DNA of 64,000 bases from positions 17,843,564 to 17,907,563 of the forward strand of contig CAIIXF020000007.1 in NCBI GenBank assembly GCA_903813345.2, read 5' to 3'. This DNA comes from Owenia fusiformis (Eukaryota > Annelida > Polychaeta > Sabellida > Oweniidae). The position numbers and the translations under genes are program-made. Below are positions 35,404 to 46,702 of the stretch, one piece after another. Each line of letters begins with the position of its first letter. Within the stretch, counting starts at the first letter, position 1. The notes below the pieces were generated by a model that ran no database searches, was not told the DNA's origin, and saw only the letters and a list, made by a program, of their open reading frames with translations.

Positions 35404-38400
35404 ATGGTTCTGTTTGCCCTGATCTGTAGGGCTCAGGATGGATTGCCTCTGTCAGCTTCAACTGATTTTGACGACAGACCAGGATTCAGGGAAAGTCAAC
35501 GACTGGCTAAAGTATTATCAAAGAATTTGGAACGATTTTCAGATAGATGTACACTGGTGACTGAAGAAAATTTTGATATACAGTGAGTAATCCTTATTAA
35601 TTAATGTACTATAGGTATATGTACATACCGTACATGTACATTCTAAAGTGCATACAAACATGTACACTAGAGGTCCAACGATATCAACATTTTCCGTTCA
35701 GTTCATTTTTAACTCCCTTGGTTTGGTTTTGGGTTCAGTTATTCTTGGTTCTTATCACACTATTATATTCTGCTATATTTATGTTAATTTTGAGATGTTT
35801 TTGAAGTATAGCTTTATTATACTCAAATGAAAGGCAATTTAGAGTAGATTGCAAATATTGTGTCGTTTCTCTGATACGGGCCTTATAAAATTCAAAAATT
35901 TGAAATTTGTTTGCAGCAGGTGCAGAGTTAAACCACCTGTGAAACAACATGCTTTCTCTTTAAATTATCCCAATGAATGAAGATTGTTGGGATGTAGTGA
36001 AACCTTCCATGCATCCATCTGTCAGTTCATCCATCCATCCGTTAGTCCGTCTGTGCGGAAAATAACTCAAATACTGGTGGATAGATTTTCTTCAAAGGTG
36101 CTTTGAAAATGGCAGGATATTTTTGTGAAAATCTAATTTTTCATTTCTTACCAAAGAAATGATTACATTGTATTACCTTCGGAAATTCTAGTAGTTTATT
36201 TATAAAACAAAGTATATCTATTTGACATATATTCTGTGTTTTTTGGCACAACCCCCAGGGTATTCATACAGGGTCAGGAGAACAATCGCATGTAAAAACT
36301 AGACAAACTGATCTAGCTCAAAGTTTGATTCATAAAATGACTTGTTCTATTAGTTTTTTTATTTATTATTTATATATTTATTTAATGAGTTATCTTACTT
36401 TTGGCCACCATACAAAAGAAACTGAATTTTTCAACTGTGTTCAAATTCTGAACCAAATGATGAAGATGTGAATTGAAGTTTGCAGTCCTGCAAATAGAGT
36501 TCTCACCTAACATATGGGGCTTTCCTCACCCTATGTGTAATACAGAGAAAGCTCTAGTATATTTAGAATAAATTTCACCTATTCTTATGATGTCTTTTCT
36601 TTTAGCTATATCACATCTCTTGGACTGTGCTTCATGACAGTGTGTGAGGGAAGCTACCCATCTGTACTTGCATTCAGCTTCTTGGAAGAAATACAACGGG
36701 AGTTTATAATGACGTATGATCATACTGAAGTACAGACTCTTGTCAGACCATACACTTATATTGATTTTGGTAGGTAGTAGGTACACTATACTTTTGCCTT
36801 TTGGGCCAATGCATATTGACCTCAATTAGTTGTCATATTTACTGTAGGTAGATGCCCAAATTTTTTAGAACTTTTGGTGTACAATAAACCTATATTGGTT
36901 TTGATGTTTCAAATGTGTTATTCGATATTGTATTAATTCTTAATTTTATTCTATTTACTTTATTTTTTTATCTTGCAGATTCATTCATGCAAAAAACCAA
37001 GCAGAAATACAGCAACCCACATTCCATGGTCACCAGACTCAACTTAAATGACATGAACACTGAGATCAAACTAAGACCTCCTTATAAGATACAGATGGTA
37101 GATATGTGGCCATTATTACAAAATGGAATGTCACCTCAGCCAACCACCAACTATGGTGCAGTTCTTCCCAATAGAGGTCAGCCAAGTCAGAACACAAGCA
37201 GAAGTGAGTATAGCGTTTGGTGTTTCTCACAATATCCCTAGCCTCAAACTGACTTGGTAACATTATGTGTAGCATATATCCAATATAGAGATTTGAAAAT
37301 TATATTGTATGATGAAATTACAGAAAAAATTCTTCTGACCATTATTGCACATGAAGAGGCACATGCTAATTACTGAAGTGATATTTATTGCTGAATGTTT
37401 TGTTTTTATTGTAGTGAGTGCCTTACAGAGAGTTGTACCAGTAGACTGGTTAGGAGCAATGTCCATTGTACTTTCCTTACTCTGCACAGCCTTGAATCTT
37501 GTCAGAGGTCTAGGGGTTATTAACCAAGGATACATGGAGGTAATTTTTCATCCTGTGATAGCCTTGAAAACAAAAAAAGTGTTATTGAAATTGAGATGCT
37601 CTTGCTTCCTAAAGTGTGAATTGCTAGGGCCATCATGAGTTTAAACCAATCATTTTCAGTATCCATCCAAATTAAAATGTCATTGGAGAGTCAATCATTT
37701 GCACAGTCAAATGCTTACAAAGTACCAGTCGTAATTGCAATATTGAAAACGTGAATATTTTAGAGCCACACTTTGTCCAATGACTTTTTTTTCTTTAGAC
37801 TTATTGTTTATGTGTCTTTATTTTTTTAGTATGTGGAGGCCAGTGGATTCAGCTTTGGTCTATGCTTTATACTTGCCAGTGTAGCGTGTGTAGTTCAGGT
37901 AACATATCACAGGTTCACAATGGACATATTCAGTATTACGTGTAAACTAGGGGTTTCACAATTGATCGATATAACTCAATTACCAAATCAATTGGCAATA
38001 GCAACAATACCAGCAAATATTGATACTCACCTAGAATATCAGGAAAGTATTTGCTCACATCAAGTGAAAACTCCATCATTAGACCCCTAGTAAATCAGCA
38101 GAATAAGTATTTTGCATATAATGTAGTTATTGTAAAGGTATTAAATAAATCACTAGGCAACCAGTACATTGTTTCCAGAATATTTGTTGAATTTAACATA
38201 ATTATGAGCCTTATCAACCCTGCAACCTTAACTTATATCATAGAGATTTTAGATTTTATAAATCTTGTTTGATGCAAATATCAAAGCTAAACACATGTTC
38301 ACTTTAGCAGTAAACAATATGAGATTGTTTGAAATCCTCGAAGTGCATGCACCCAGTAGAATTCTGGAAAGGTTACTGAGCAATGTTGAGCCACGATATT

Positions 38401-38761
38401 TACAGAAATGAAGTGTTGAATCGAAAATTTATCGATGGAGGAAGTTAAAATTTGTTGTGTATTTTTAAATCATAGCTTAAGATTTGACCATTTGTCATTT
38501 AAATATTTACATAGTTCTTTTTAAGTCCTTTTAATAAATAATTTACTCTTCTTTCAGATCTACATTTTAGTTTACAAACCAATAAAATACCCACTACAGA
38601 AGAATATTGGAACATTTGTGGTGCTAGTGCTGTGCAATCTCTATGTATGGGGACTCCGCAATATCTGGCAGATATTATTTCATATTGCTGTTGCTGGACT
38701 TTCCTTATTTTATGCAACAAAACATAGGCCTGAACAAAAACTTCCTGGATACAATGTTTGA
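35404..38761 (+). CDS. sec22a/c-like: SEC22A/C-like vesicle trafficking protein
   Basis: Six exons join in phase: 35404-35582, 36606-36769, 36979-37203, 37415-37539, 37830-37898 and 38558-38761, giving 321 residues (vertebrate SEC22A and SEC22C are a little over 300). The N-terminal longin domain is recognised by MVLFALICRAQDGLPLSAS, DRCTL, the PSVLAFSFLEEIQREF helix and the RPYTYIDFD strand; IKLRPPY follows. The second half is hydrophobic with about four membrane helices (WLGAMSIVLSLLCTALNLVRG, FSFGLCFILASVACVVQIYIL, IGTFVVLVLCNLYVWGLRN and the last one). It lacks the R-SNARE motif of SEC22B, as known for this subfamily. The expected role is in early secretory transport at the ER. The gene is head to head with CFAP221, with a mobile insertion immediately upstream of its first exon. 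Confidence 0.93.
35985..36110 (+). repeat. Fragment related to the 45 kb repeat
   Basis: Within the first SEC22 intron there is a CATC-rich run, then GTCCGTCTGTGCGGAAAATAA and a TACTGGTGGATAGATTT block, the same order as GTCTGTCCGGGCAATAATC and the GACGGATT block at 45050-45110. I treat it as a short copy of that dispersed family. Confidence 0.4.
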
Positions 38762-40226
38762 GACAGCCAGGGTTACATTTCCTGTGATATTCAAATGTCC
38801 TCCATATCATCTGCATTTTAAAACTGCTTATACATGTATTTTATTGAATTTTAAATCAAAATGATTTTGTTGGCCTTTTTATTGCTATTTGGAATTAAGA
38901 TTTTTACAACACTGTCTCAATACTTGTTTCCGTAAGAGACTGAAGTGAAAGTAAATGATTCCTGACAATTATATGTAACTTATTGTTGATATTTTCCATT
39001 GAAAAACAGGTGTATTTTTAGTAGTTGTATCTGAGACATCACAGTCTGAAACTATTTAAAGAGGCTTGCCTAGAGCCAGTACAATTATTTTCTACTGAGG
39101 GGCTTTAGTGAATTTAAGCCCCATTTTTAACATAATTTATAAATACAATTCAAAAAACAGGTTCTATTATTTTACGTATTCTTTCAAAGTTATTTTGAAA
39201 AATGATTCAAGTAGAATACTGCTGTTTACACCGTTTACACTGTATAAATTTTAAAGTACACCTTTTAAGTGGATCAATATATTTTGAGGTACCAAATGCT
39301 TACTTGTATTCTCTACTGCTCAGAAAAAGCCACCATGTGTATCACCAATTATATACAAGTACATGTAGCACTGTCACAGAAAGAAAGACTGAAATCAGCT
39401 CAATTCTATATTTTCATTGCTGATTGGCTGCAAAGATGTGACTAACCTTAGAGAGATATATTTGGTAGTTTAAAGTAGAACCATACAATTCTTTTCCTAA
39501 TGCATATGAAAATGGCTTGACCTCTTGACTTAGAATATAATCTAAGCAACCTGCAGTAACCTTATCTATGGACTACAGCTTTGTATAAAACCTTATTTTT
39601 CTAAATATGAAACAATTTAAAGATTTTGCTCATCTTGTAAGCTCAATGGTATGAGAAGTTCCAATGTATTTTAGGAAGCACATTTACTTCCAACAGCCAA
39701 GTAAAGGATTCTTGCCTGAGTTTGATATTTACAGAAAAAAGATGTGAATCATAGTCCATTTATAATGAACCATATTGTGATTTGATTTGTATAATTTGCT
39801 TGTATCTCTTAAATGGCATTCTGGTACTGTCACATCTTTCTGCCTTCAAAAGCCATGGTTTCTCATGATGCTTAAATGGTAACATAAATCTAGGTTTATA
39901 TATGGTATAGTGGAATAAATGTATGAACTATGGGATTCTGGTATAGAGTTGCAATAAAATTCTAATTTTGCAAAATATATTATATGTTGATTGCTTAAAT
40001 CTGGTATAAATTCGAACTTGAATGTACAATACAACAACATAGCCATTTCACGGGTGTTAAAACACGAATATACCATGGGCACATGCTTTGAGGATCCGCG
40101 TTGTTTGAGCCTACCGCCGAGCACACTTATACATTAAGACCCGTTACACAGTCATGATACCGCCGAGCAAGCTCATTGCATCATCGGGTCTGCTTTACCC
40201 CCGTGCATTTGTACATGTAATTTTGA
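38762..40226. other. SEC22 3' flank
   Basis: This AT-rich stretch follows the SEC22 stop codon. It should hold the 3' untranslated region. I see no further exon, RNA or element. Confidence 0.4.
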
Positions 40227-40640
40227 TTATGCTGAAAGACTCAAAACAGTAATTTTAGATATGATGAGATAGTTTCCCTTCATAGGAAAATCTAATTCAA
40301 AAAGTATGTAGATGTCTTCATTTAGAGATCTAAGACTAAAGGCACGGGAACAGATAGTAGAGTTGTTCTTGAAGGAGATCCTACCCCACCAACCACTCTG
40401 TGTACAAAGGGTACTCTCTATGTTACACAGATCGTGGGGTTGGTAATTTTCTTTTGGATCAATACTACACTCTGTTCCAGTCCCTGTGTCTAAAACGAAC
40501 CAGTAAGTTGAGGCATGGTAAAAATTTCCAGAACGCACTGACTTCGAAGTAAATTGATATACTTCGACATCGCGATATAGCCGCGCCCCCTTGGTCTTTA
40601 TCCTTCCATCGCAATCAGCAGATAAGATGGGCTCAGGCAT
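40227..40640 (-). CDS. Orphan 137-residue ORF
   Basis: A clean open frame of 137 codons starts with MPEPILSADCDGR. It has six cysteines, one possible N-glycosylation site (NNST) and a W-rich centre (SGWWGRISF). There is no signal peptide and no membrane helix, and I recognise no domain. Base composition here is less AT-biased than the surroundings, which argues for coding. It could be a small single-exon gene or the last exon of a gene further right, but the intergenic region to 41.3 kb shows no obvious partner exon. Confidence 0.4.
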   Translation of the reverse strand: MPEPILSADCDGRIKTKGARLYRDVEVYQFTSKSVRSGNFYHASTYWFVLDTGTGTECSIDPKENYQPHDLCNIESTLCTQSGWWGRISFKNNSTICSRAFSLRSLNEDIYILFELDFPMKGNYLIISKITVLSLSA

Positions 40641-41297
40641 AACATAATGTCACTTCGTAGCTCTAATATATTTGGTGTGCATTTGGAAAATGTTCTTTGA
40701 GAGATAAATTATTATAAAATAAACACATTGGATCCATACTATTGGATAAGACATTGTTTCTATTGTAGAGAATCTCTAGAAAGATTATTAAGCCAATGTT
40801 TTATAATTGAGAACAGAAAACTAGCAATTTGATCACGACATGCATAATTGTCGATTCTTTTTTCAGGGAGTGGGCAATTACTATTGGCAGACGTTCTGAA
40901 CATTCTAAATCAAGTTCGATTCCTTCTTCATTTCAGTGAGAAAAAACACATCGCTCATAACAATATTCAATAGTAGTTGGAACATAGTGTAATATAATTG
41001 TATTTCCTTTTACTCGGTCTTGCACGAAAGTGGTTAATGGCGTAATGGTTGGAATACATTTTACTATTGTTTGACAGAAATTGTATTATAATAAATATTG
41101 ACTTTGACCATTTCAGTTAATTGCCATTTATATTAACATTCGCAATAAAGGTATTTGGAGTACTACTACAGGTATAGGAAAGGCGTATTAGTATTAGAAA
41201 GTATTAGTGAACCTAACTGTATGTATTTGTCAATGCAGTGAGTTTGATGAGGTAACTAATTAAACACATCTCAACACGAGCCAAAAGAATTTCAAAT

Positions 41298-43038
41298 ATG
41301 AAGATTAATGATGATGGAACCGATGAAATTAGAGAAGCTTGGGGTCGTAATAAAGGAAACAAATGCATCGACACAAGTGTGACTACCAAGGAACTTTATG
41401 AAAACATTGAAAAGTTCGAACATATGCAAAATCTGAAACCCCTTATTTTGAGCATGAAAATGTTTGGATTATATCACAGTACAGTATTCAAGATGAGCAC
41501 CAGCCGTTCGAGTGATACCAGCGACGGGGATGAGCTTCATGGCAAAGAGTCGCCGACTAGAAGTTGGTCACCGTCAAGAGTGTATTCTCTAGTAGTCTCA
41601 TTCATCTTGTTATTAAATACAGGAAGGATGCTTACAATGTTTCGGAAAGATGTAGAACTCGGAGCATTCCTTTATATGCGCATCTTGGTGTTTGCTTGGA
41701 TCATTGCCTGTACGGCACAGTCATTCTTGTGCTATTTGGCATTTGGGAGGTCAGATCGTATGCTAGCACTGTTGAAAAGCGATGACGACTTACCATTAGA
41801 AGAGCTAAATATACCCCGTTGTCCAAAGTATCTAAAGAAAAGAGCAGTAATTTATACAGTGATTGCCTGGATCTGTATCATATTTAACGTTTGTTACTAT
41901 GGTTATGAGATTTTCATTCATAAATCTCAAGATGCTATCCTGTTGACCCCATACGAACCCAAAGAGACAAACGAGATGTCTGACGTCGTCATCAGACTTA
42001 CTTTTTTCATAATCTACATGTACCTATCAGCAGCTTGGACTCTACCATCAGTGTTTTATTTCATTGCGTGTTTGAGCGTTTGGTTACGGTTCAAACATTT
42101 CAATAACGTTATTACACAAGCCATCACTCATGATAAGCGTATCAATGAAACTTTGGAATCATTCAGGCAATGTCACCTCAGGATTTGTGCATGTACGGAA
42201 CACGCTAGCAAAATGTTTTCTGTCTATAACACTGTTAACATTATGGTATACTCCTGTAACAGCATCCTCATCCTTTACGTTATATTGTGGTACACTGCGG
42301 ACACGTTCAGCCGTATCGTCCAGGCGTTCTGGGTCATCTCTTGTTTAGTCACTCTTGGTGTGATAGCCATGGGTGGAGGCATGTTAAATCAAGAGGCTCA
42401 CGAGTCGCTCGATGTCTTACACAGCGTTAAATATTCCAAAGACGACCGATTCTTTGAGTACAGCGTAAGTTAAAAAACGGAAAAGTAAGAGAGAACAAAA
42501 AATATATCGAACAAATAATTATATCGATACAAGATAACTTTCCGCTTTGATATCTGATATATAATTCATATTAATGCTTTTAAATGCATATGATATTTTC
42601 CTTTTAGATGACAATGTTTCTTAGCAAGCTAAAAGTATCTCCAATTGGTTTAAGCGTATCGGGAATATTCGTCATTGATAAATCATTTGTATTTAGCGTA
42701 AGTAATAAGATCCATGTATCTGAAATACAACCCCCATCTCATGGACACTGTGTCTCTCATTCTCTTCTTCATTCAATCTTCGTTCATTCGGTTCCCTTCG
42801 TATTCATATGACCACAAACGTAACCATGACGTGTAGATACTTAAATAGTTACTTATGTGAGAATTGCTCCCGGGGAATTGCCATTCTAATCGTACAGATT
42901 ATGTGAATCAGATTCTTTTTTATATTTTAGATTGTTGGAATCCTCGTGACTTACTTCATCCTCCTGGTCCAGTTCAAGCCTTCAGATGTCAATATACCTA
43001 ATGGAATATGTAACTGTACAGAAACTATATGTTCTTAA
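41298..43038 (+). CDS. Gustatory-receptor-like 7TM chemoreceptor 1
   Basis: Three exons with phase-0 introns: 41298-42464 (389 codons), 42608-42697 (30 codons) and 42931-43038 (35 codons plus stop), giving 454 residues. The first exon encodes a long cytosolic N-terminus and about six hydrophobic helices (for example VYSLVVSFILLLN, AVIYTVIAWICIIF and FFIIYMYLSAAW). The last exon encodes the seventh helix with TYFILLVQF, which fits the TYhhhhhQF signature of the insect gustatory/odorant receptor superfamily, as does the position of phase-0 introns near the C-terminus. Such GR-like genes are known in cnidarians, molluscs, annelids and ambulacrarians. The expected product is an N-in, C-out ion channel or receptor; the ligand is unknown. 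The tail ends CNCTETICS. The closest relative is the paralogue at 46.7 kb. Confidence 0.88.
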
Positions 43039-43074
43039 TAATGTCAACATTGTCAAAATGATGTAATATTTGAA

Positions 43075-43850
43075 ATCTACAAGTAAAAGTGCATCTAGAA
43101 TTATGGTTTCGAAAATTGTTCATCAACTTAATTTTTTTTTTCAAAATGTGACTTCTAGTTAGGGTTGATTCTCCATAGACCGCATGTTATAGAATCACAA
43201 AAAGTGATATATCTTTTCTTGTTTTGCACAGATAATATTTTCTTTTACTAGACATATTTTAATTTGCATAACTATTAGACACGTAAGGGTGACGAAAATT
43301 GAACCACAAAAACTGATTAAGTGTTAAGTTTACTTTGTGAACATCAAAATTAGAGAGCTCCAAAGACTTTTTTGAAAATCATTTTTCACATCCTGTGTTC
43401 CTTGAAAAACAATAGACTTTTTGGGACTACAACTTTGTTAAATGTTGAGAAACATTTCATTTTTTGTTAAACAATGTTTGCAAATTCACTTTTCCTAACT
43501 TTTTTTGCTCGGATAAATGGATATTCTGCCAAATGACTTGCGACAAAGCTATCCGTTCCCATTGGTTTAACATGGGGATGTCAATATTCAAAACCACATC
43601 AGATTTATCATCAATATCCAACATATTGTTATTAAAAATTGAGCTATTGTTATAGCTATTCAAAATGATGTCAATTTATATATCATACACTAAAAATAGT
43701 ATTTTCTTTACATTGAATATGTTTTAGCGCGTAATCCAATGGGGGGGGGGTTAGGGTTGCCAAACTTATGGAGGGGAGTGTATGTTGTGTAAAAGTGTGT
43801 ACCAGCATAATATATTTATGATAAACATGCATGGTACAATGTATGCATAT
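43075..43850 (+). repeat. R1 repeat, longest intact copy
   Basis: This downstream flank of receptor 1 matches the split copy at 52990-53258 plus 55350-55620 over its whole length, including GTGTTAAGTTTACTTTG, CTCGGATxxxTGGATATT and GGTTGCCAAACT. It also matches 230-470, and inverted 28100-28410 and 56800-57010. No transposase is visible. Confidence 0.7.
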
Positions 43851-43895
43851 TAAAGAACTGTGCGAGATCTCACAAGGAAAACATTATTTTGTTAA

Positions 43896-44690
43896 CCCTA
43901 CTATCACACCAAACTAGTTCTCACTACGTTCTCGAAAACGGGTTTCAACTGTGTACGAACGGACTGGACGTACTAAGAACAGTTTGGGATCTATTTACAA
44001 ACTTCATCGAACGTACTCGAACGGGTAGGTCCTCTAGAACTTAGACAATGCTCAAAATGTTCTCGTGGTCGTCACGTTCTACAATTAGAGCGAGTGACAA
44101 CGTACTAACGACGAGCTGGACGTACTACGAACGGAACCGTCGTACTTCAATCCTACTAGGGACGTTTTAACAACGAGTTGAACTGTCTGAGGACGTGTTG
44201 AGAACGAGGTAGAACTCATTGCAAACGGGTTTAAACTGATTAAGAACGTATTTAACACTGCTTATGAACGAGTTAGCAAAAATATAGCTATCACACCAAA
44301 CAAGTTGCCACTGCGTTCTTCAAAACTGTGTGCGAACGGAATGAACGTAGCTGCAACTTTCTAAGGTCTATTTACGAACTTTATGAACGTTCTCAGACGG
44401 GAATGTGATTTTAGAATTTTGAATCGATTCAAAATTCGATTGCGACCATACCGTTCTGTTATCAGGTCATGATGACCTTCGAGACTAAGGGACGCGTTCT
44501 ACGGCGTTGCACACCGACGTGGTGCGACCTGAACGAACTGCGAACGAGATGGACGTATTGAAGACTGTTTAAGAACGAAGAAGCTAATTATTTCAGACAT
44601 ATTTCCCGACCACAGCCAGATTGAGCCCGTTTTACGACGTTTTCGTAGGACTGGCAAGAACGGGTAAGAACGAGTTTGGTGTGATAGGGG
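43896..44690. mobile_element. TIR element rich in GAACG words
   Basis: The left end CCCTACTATCACACCAAACT is inverse to the right end (AGTTTGGTGTGATAGGGG). The interior consists largely of degenerate repeats around GAACG, ACGTAC and their complements, and the terminal word ATCACACCAAAC recurs inside at 44287. GTTA (43891-43894 and 44692-44695) may be the target-site duplication. There is no transposase. Dense subterminal words suggest protein-binding sites for a transposase supplied in trans. Confidence 0.65.
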
Positions 44691-45007
44691 GGTTAGGGAA
44701 GATTGAGTTTTAAAGAACTGCACGGCCAATACCAGGTGTAGTTCAAGGTACATGTAGTAAAACATCGACTTCTCCACATGGTATTGCTTAGTTCATCATG
44801 TTTTCATTTATTTCAAATTAAATAGATAATGCATTAAGTAAAGGACCTATGCCGAAGCAATATTCCAAATGATATGCTATGTTTACCAATGTATCCCATA
44901 TCATTAATAATTATATAAGGTAGGCAAACTGATTAATTATCACTAAGTGATGGAGTGGCTTAAGTGACTCTAGTGCCCTTTGAAGTGGCCATGTATTTCG
45001 CCATTCA

Positions 45008-46250
45008 TTATTATTCCCTCGAATGTAATACGAGAGGGATATAGAGAAGCTGTCCGTTCTTTCAGTTCGTCTGTCCGGGCAATAATCAGATACTCGTTGA
45101 CGGATTGGTTTAAAAGTTTATAAGCTGATGCCATATGTGGATAGGACCTCTGTTTAAAAAGGAATTTTCAATATGGTTGCTAAATTCAAAGTGGCCGCCG
45201 TTTTTCGTAAAAATGTAATATTTGATAATACAAATGCTATCTAGTTGACGGATTTGGTTTAAATACATGCTGATGCTGAGACAAAGGATATTTGCTCAAG
45301 AAGAGATCTCCAAGCTGCCCGCTAAATTAAAAGATGACCGCCATTTTTCGTAAAAAGCGTAACCTTTGATGACTCAAATAATGGACGGATATGGTTCACA
45401 TTTTATAATTACAAAGGAACTCTGCTCAAGAAAGAATTTTCAAGATGGGCACTGAATTTCAAAATGGCCGCCATTTTTGGTGAAAATGTAATCTTTGATA
45501 AATCAAATACCAGTGGACGGATTTGGTTCATATTTCATTTGTTGATGCCTATAGATCTAGAGATAAAGTAGCTCTGTTAAAAAAAGAAATCTCCAAGATG
45601 GTCGGTATTTATCAAAATGGCCGCCATTTGTCATTAAAATGTAATCTCTGATAATCCAAATAGCAGTTGACAGTTTTGATTCAAATTTAATATGCTGATG
45701 TCTAGGGACAAATTATGAACTCTGCTCAAGAAAAAATGTTCACGGTAGCAGCTGAATTTTTTATCATGAAAAAACATAATCTTTGATACTACATGGAGAT
45801 CCTCCAGGTTTTGTATTCAACCATGCAGTTTCTCAACACGCCTGTGTCTTGCTATATTACTGATCAAATTTCAAAATACTAGGCTACTGTAATGCAGTGT
45901 AGTTTAGCTTGTATTCGCGAATGCCTATAGCAGCTAGTGGCCACCGGATTAATCCATTAATTTTCATAAATTAAACCGTCATTTTGAAGTTGTAATTACG
46001 AACAACTTTTTATGCCACGGCAGGAACTATTCATATTTACATGAGTTTTCCTTCAAACTTCAACCCAATCAATATTTGGGGTTTCACAGTAACTCAAATA
46101 CCAATGGACGGATTTGGTTTAAGTTTTATATGCTGATGCCTAGATTGGAGCTCTATTGAAGAAGAAATTTTCAAGATGGCCGCGAATCAAAACATGTTTT
46201 GTTAGGGTTCGGTAGAATTTGCTACTCCGCGGAGTTCCTATTTTCTAGTT
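45008..46250. repeat. Tandem repeat family with ATGGCCGCCATTTT core
   Basis: It starts with a palindromic TCCCTCGAATGTAATACGAG block and a GTCCG-rich stretch. About five or six degenerate units of roughly 120 bases follow, each with CTCTGCTCAAGAAAGAA, AAATGGCCGCCATTTTT, GTAAxxTTTGATAA and GACGGATTTGGTT. A last partial unit lies at 46085-46200. The right end has CTACTCCGCGGAGTTCC. No ORF spans it. This is a structured interspersed repeat rather than a gene. Confidence 0.65.
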
Positions 46251-46493
46251 AAGGAGTTTAAAGTGTGAAGCTTTTAGTCAATTTGTCATTTCCTCTAGTG
46301 ATTTAATAGACTTATGCAAGTAAAGATAAATGTCCCATTGATTACTTGATAGTGCATGCGTCAGCAATATTGTATTAGTATGCATTATTGATGTATTGAA
46401 CTTGTTCGTTAAAACTTAGCTGGGGACATGACAAATACGAATTCTATCAGCCTACCATTGATTACTTGATATTTCAAACACACACGCCTCTAT

Positions 46494-46678
46494 TAGCTTG
46501 TATTCGCAAATGCAACTAACGCCTGTCGGCTACCGGATTAATTTACTATTTCAAGGGCTACTCATTTAAATATGAATAGTATCTGCTACTATTCCATTCA
46601 TCTAAATGAGTTGGTCATAAAATAGAAGGTTAATGCGGTAGCTGACAGGCGTTAGTTGCATTCGCGAATACAAGGTTA
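46494..46678. mobile_element. TIR element (MITE) beside receptor 2
   Basis: The left arm CTTGTATTCGCAAATGCAAC, continuing to CCTGTCGGCTACCG, is matched by the inverted right arm over about 36 bases. The element ends only about 25 bases before the start codon of receptor 2, so it must lie in its promoter or 5' leader. A diverged half copy lies at 45908-45945. Confidence 0.75.
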
Positions 46679-46702
46679 ACCAGAACTTGAATTAGCACTG
46701 AA

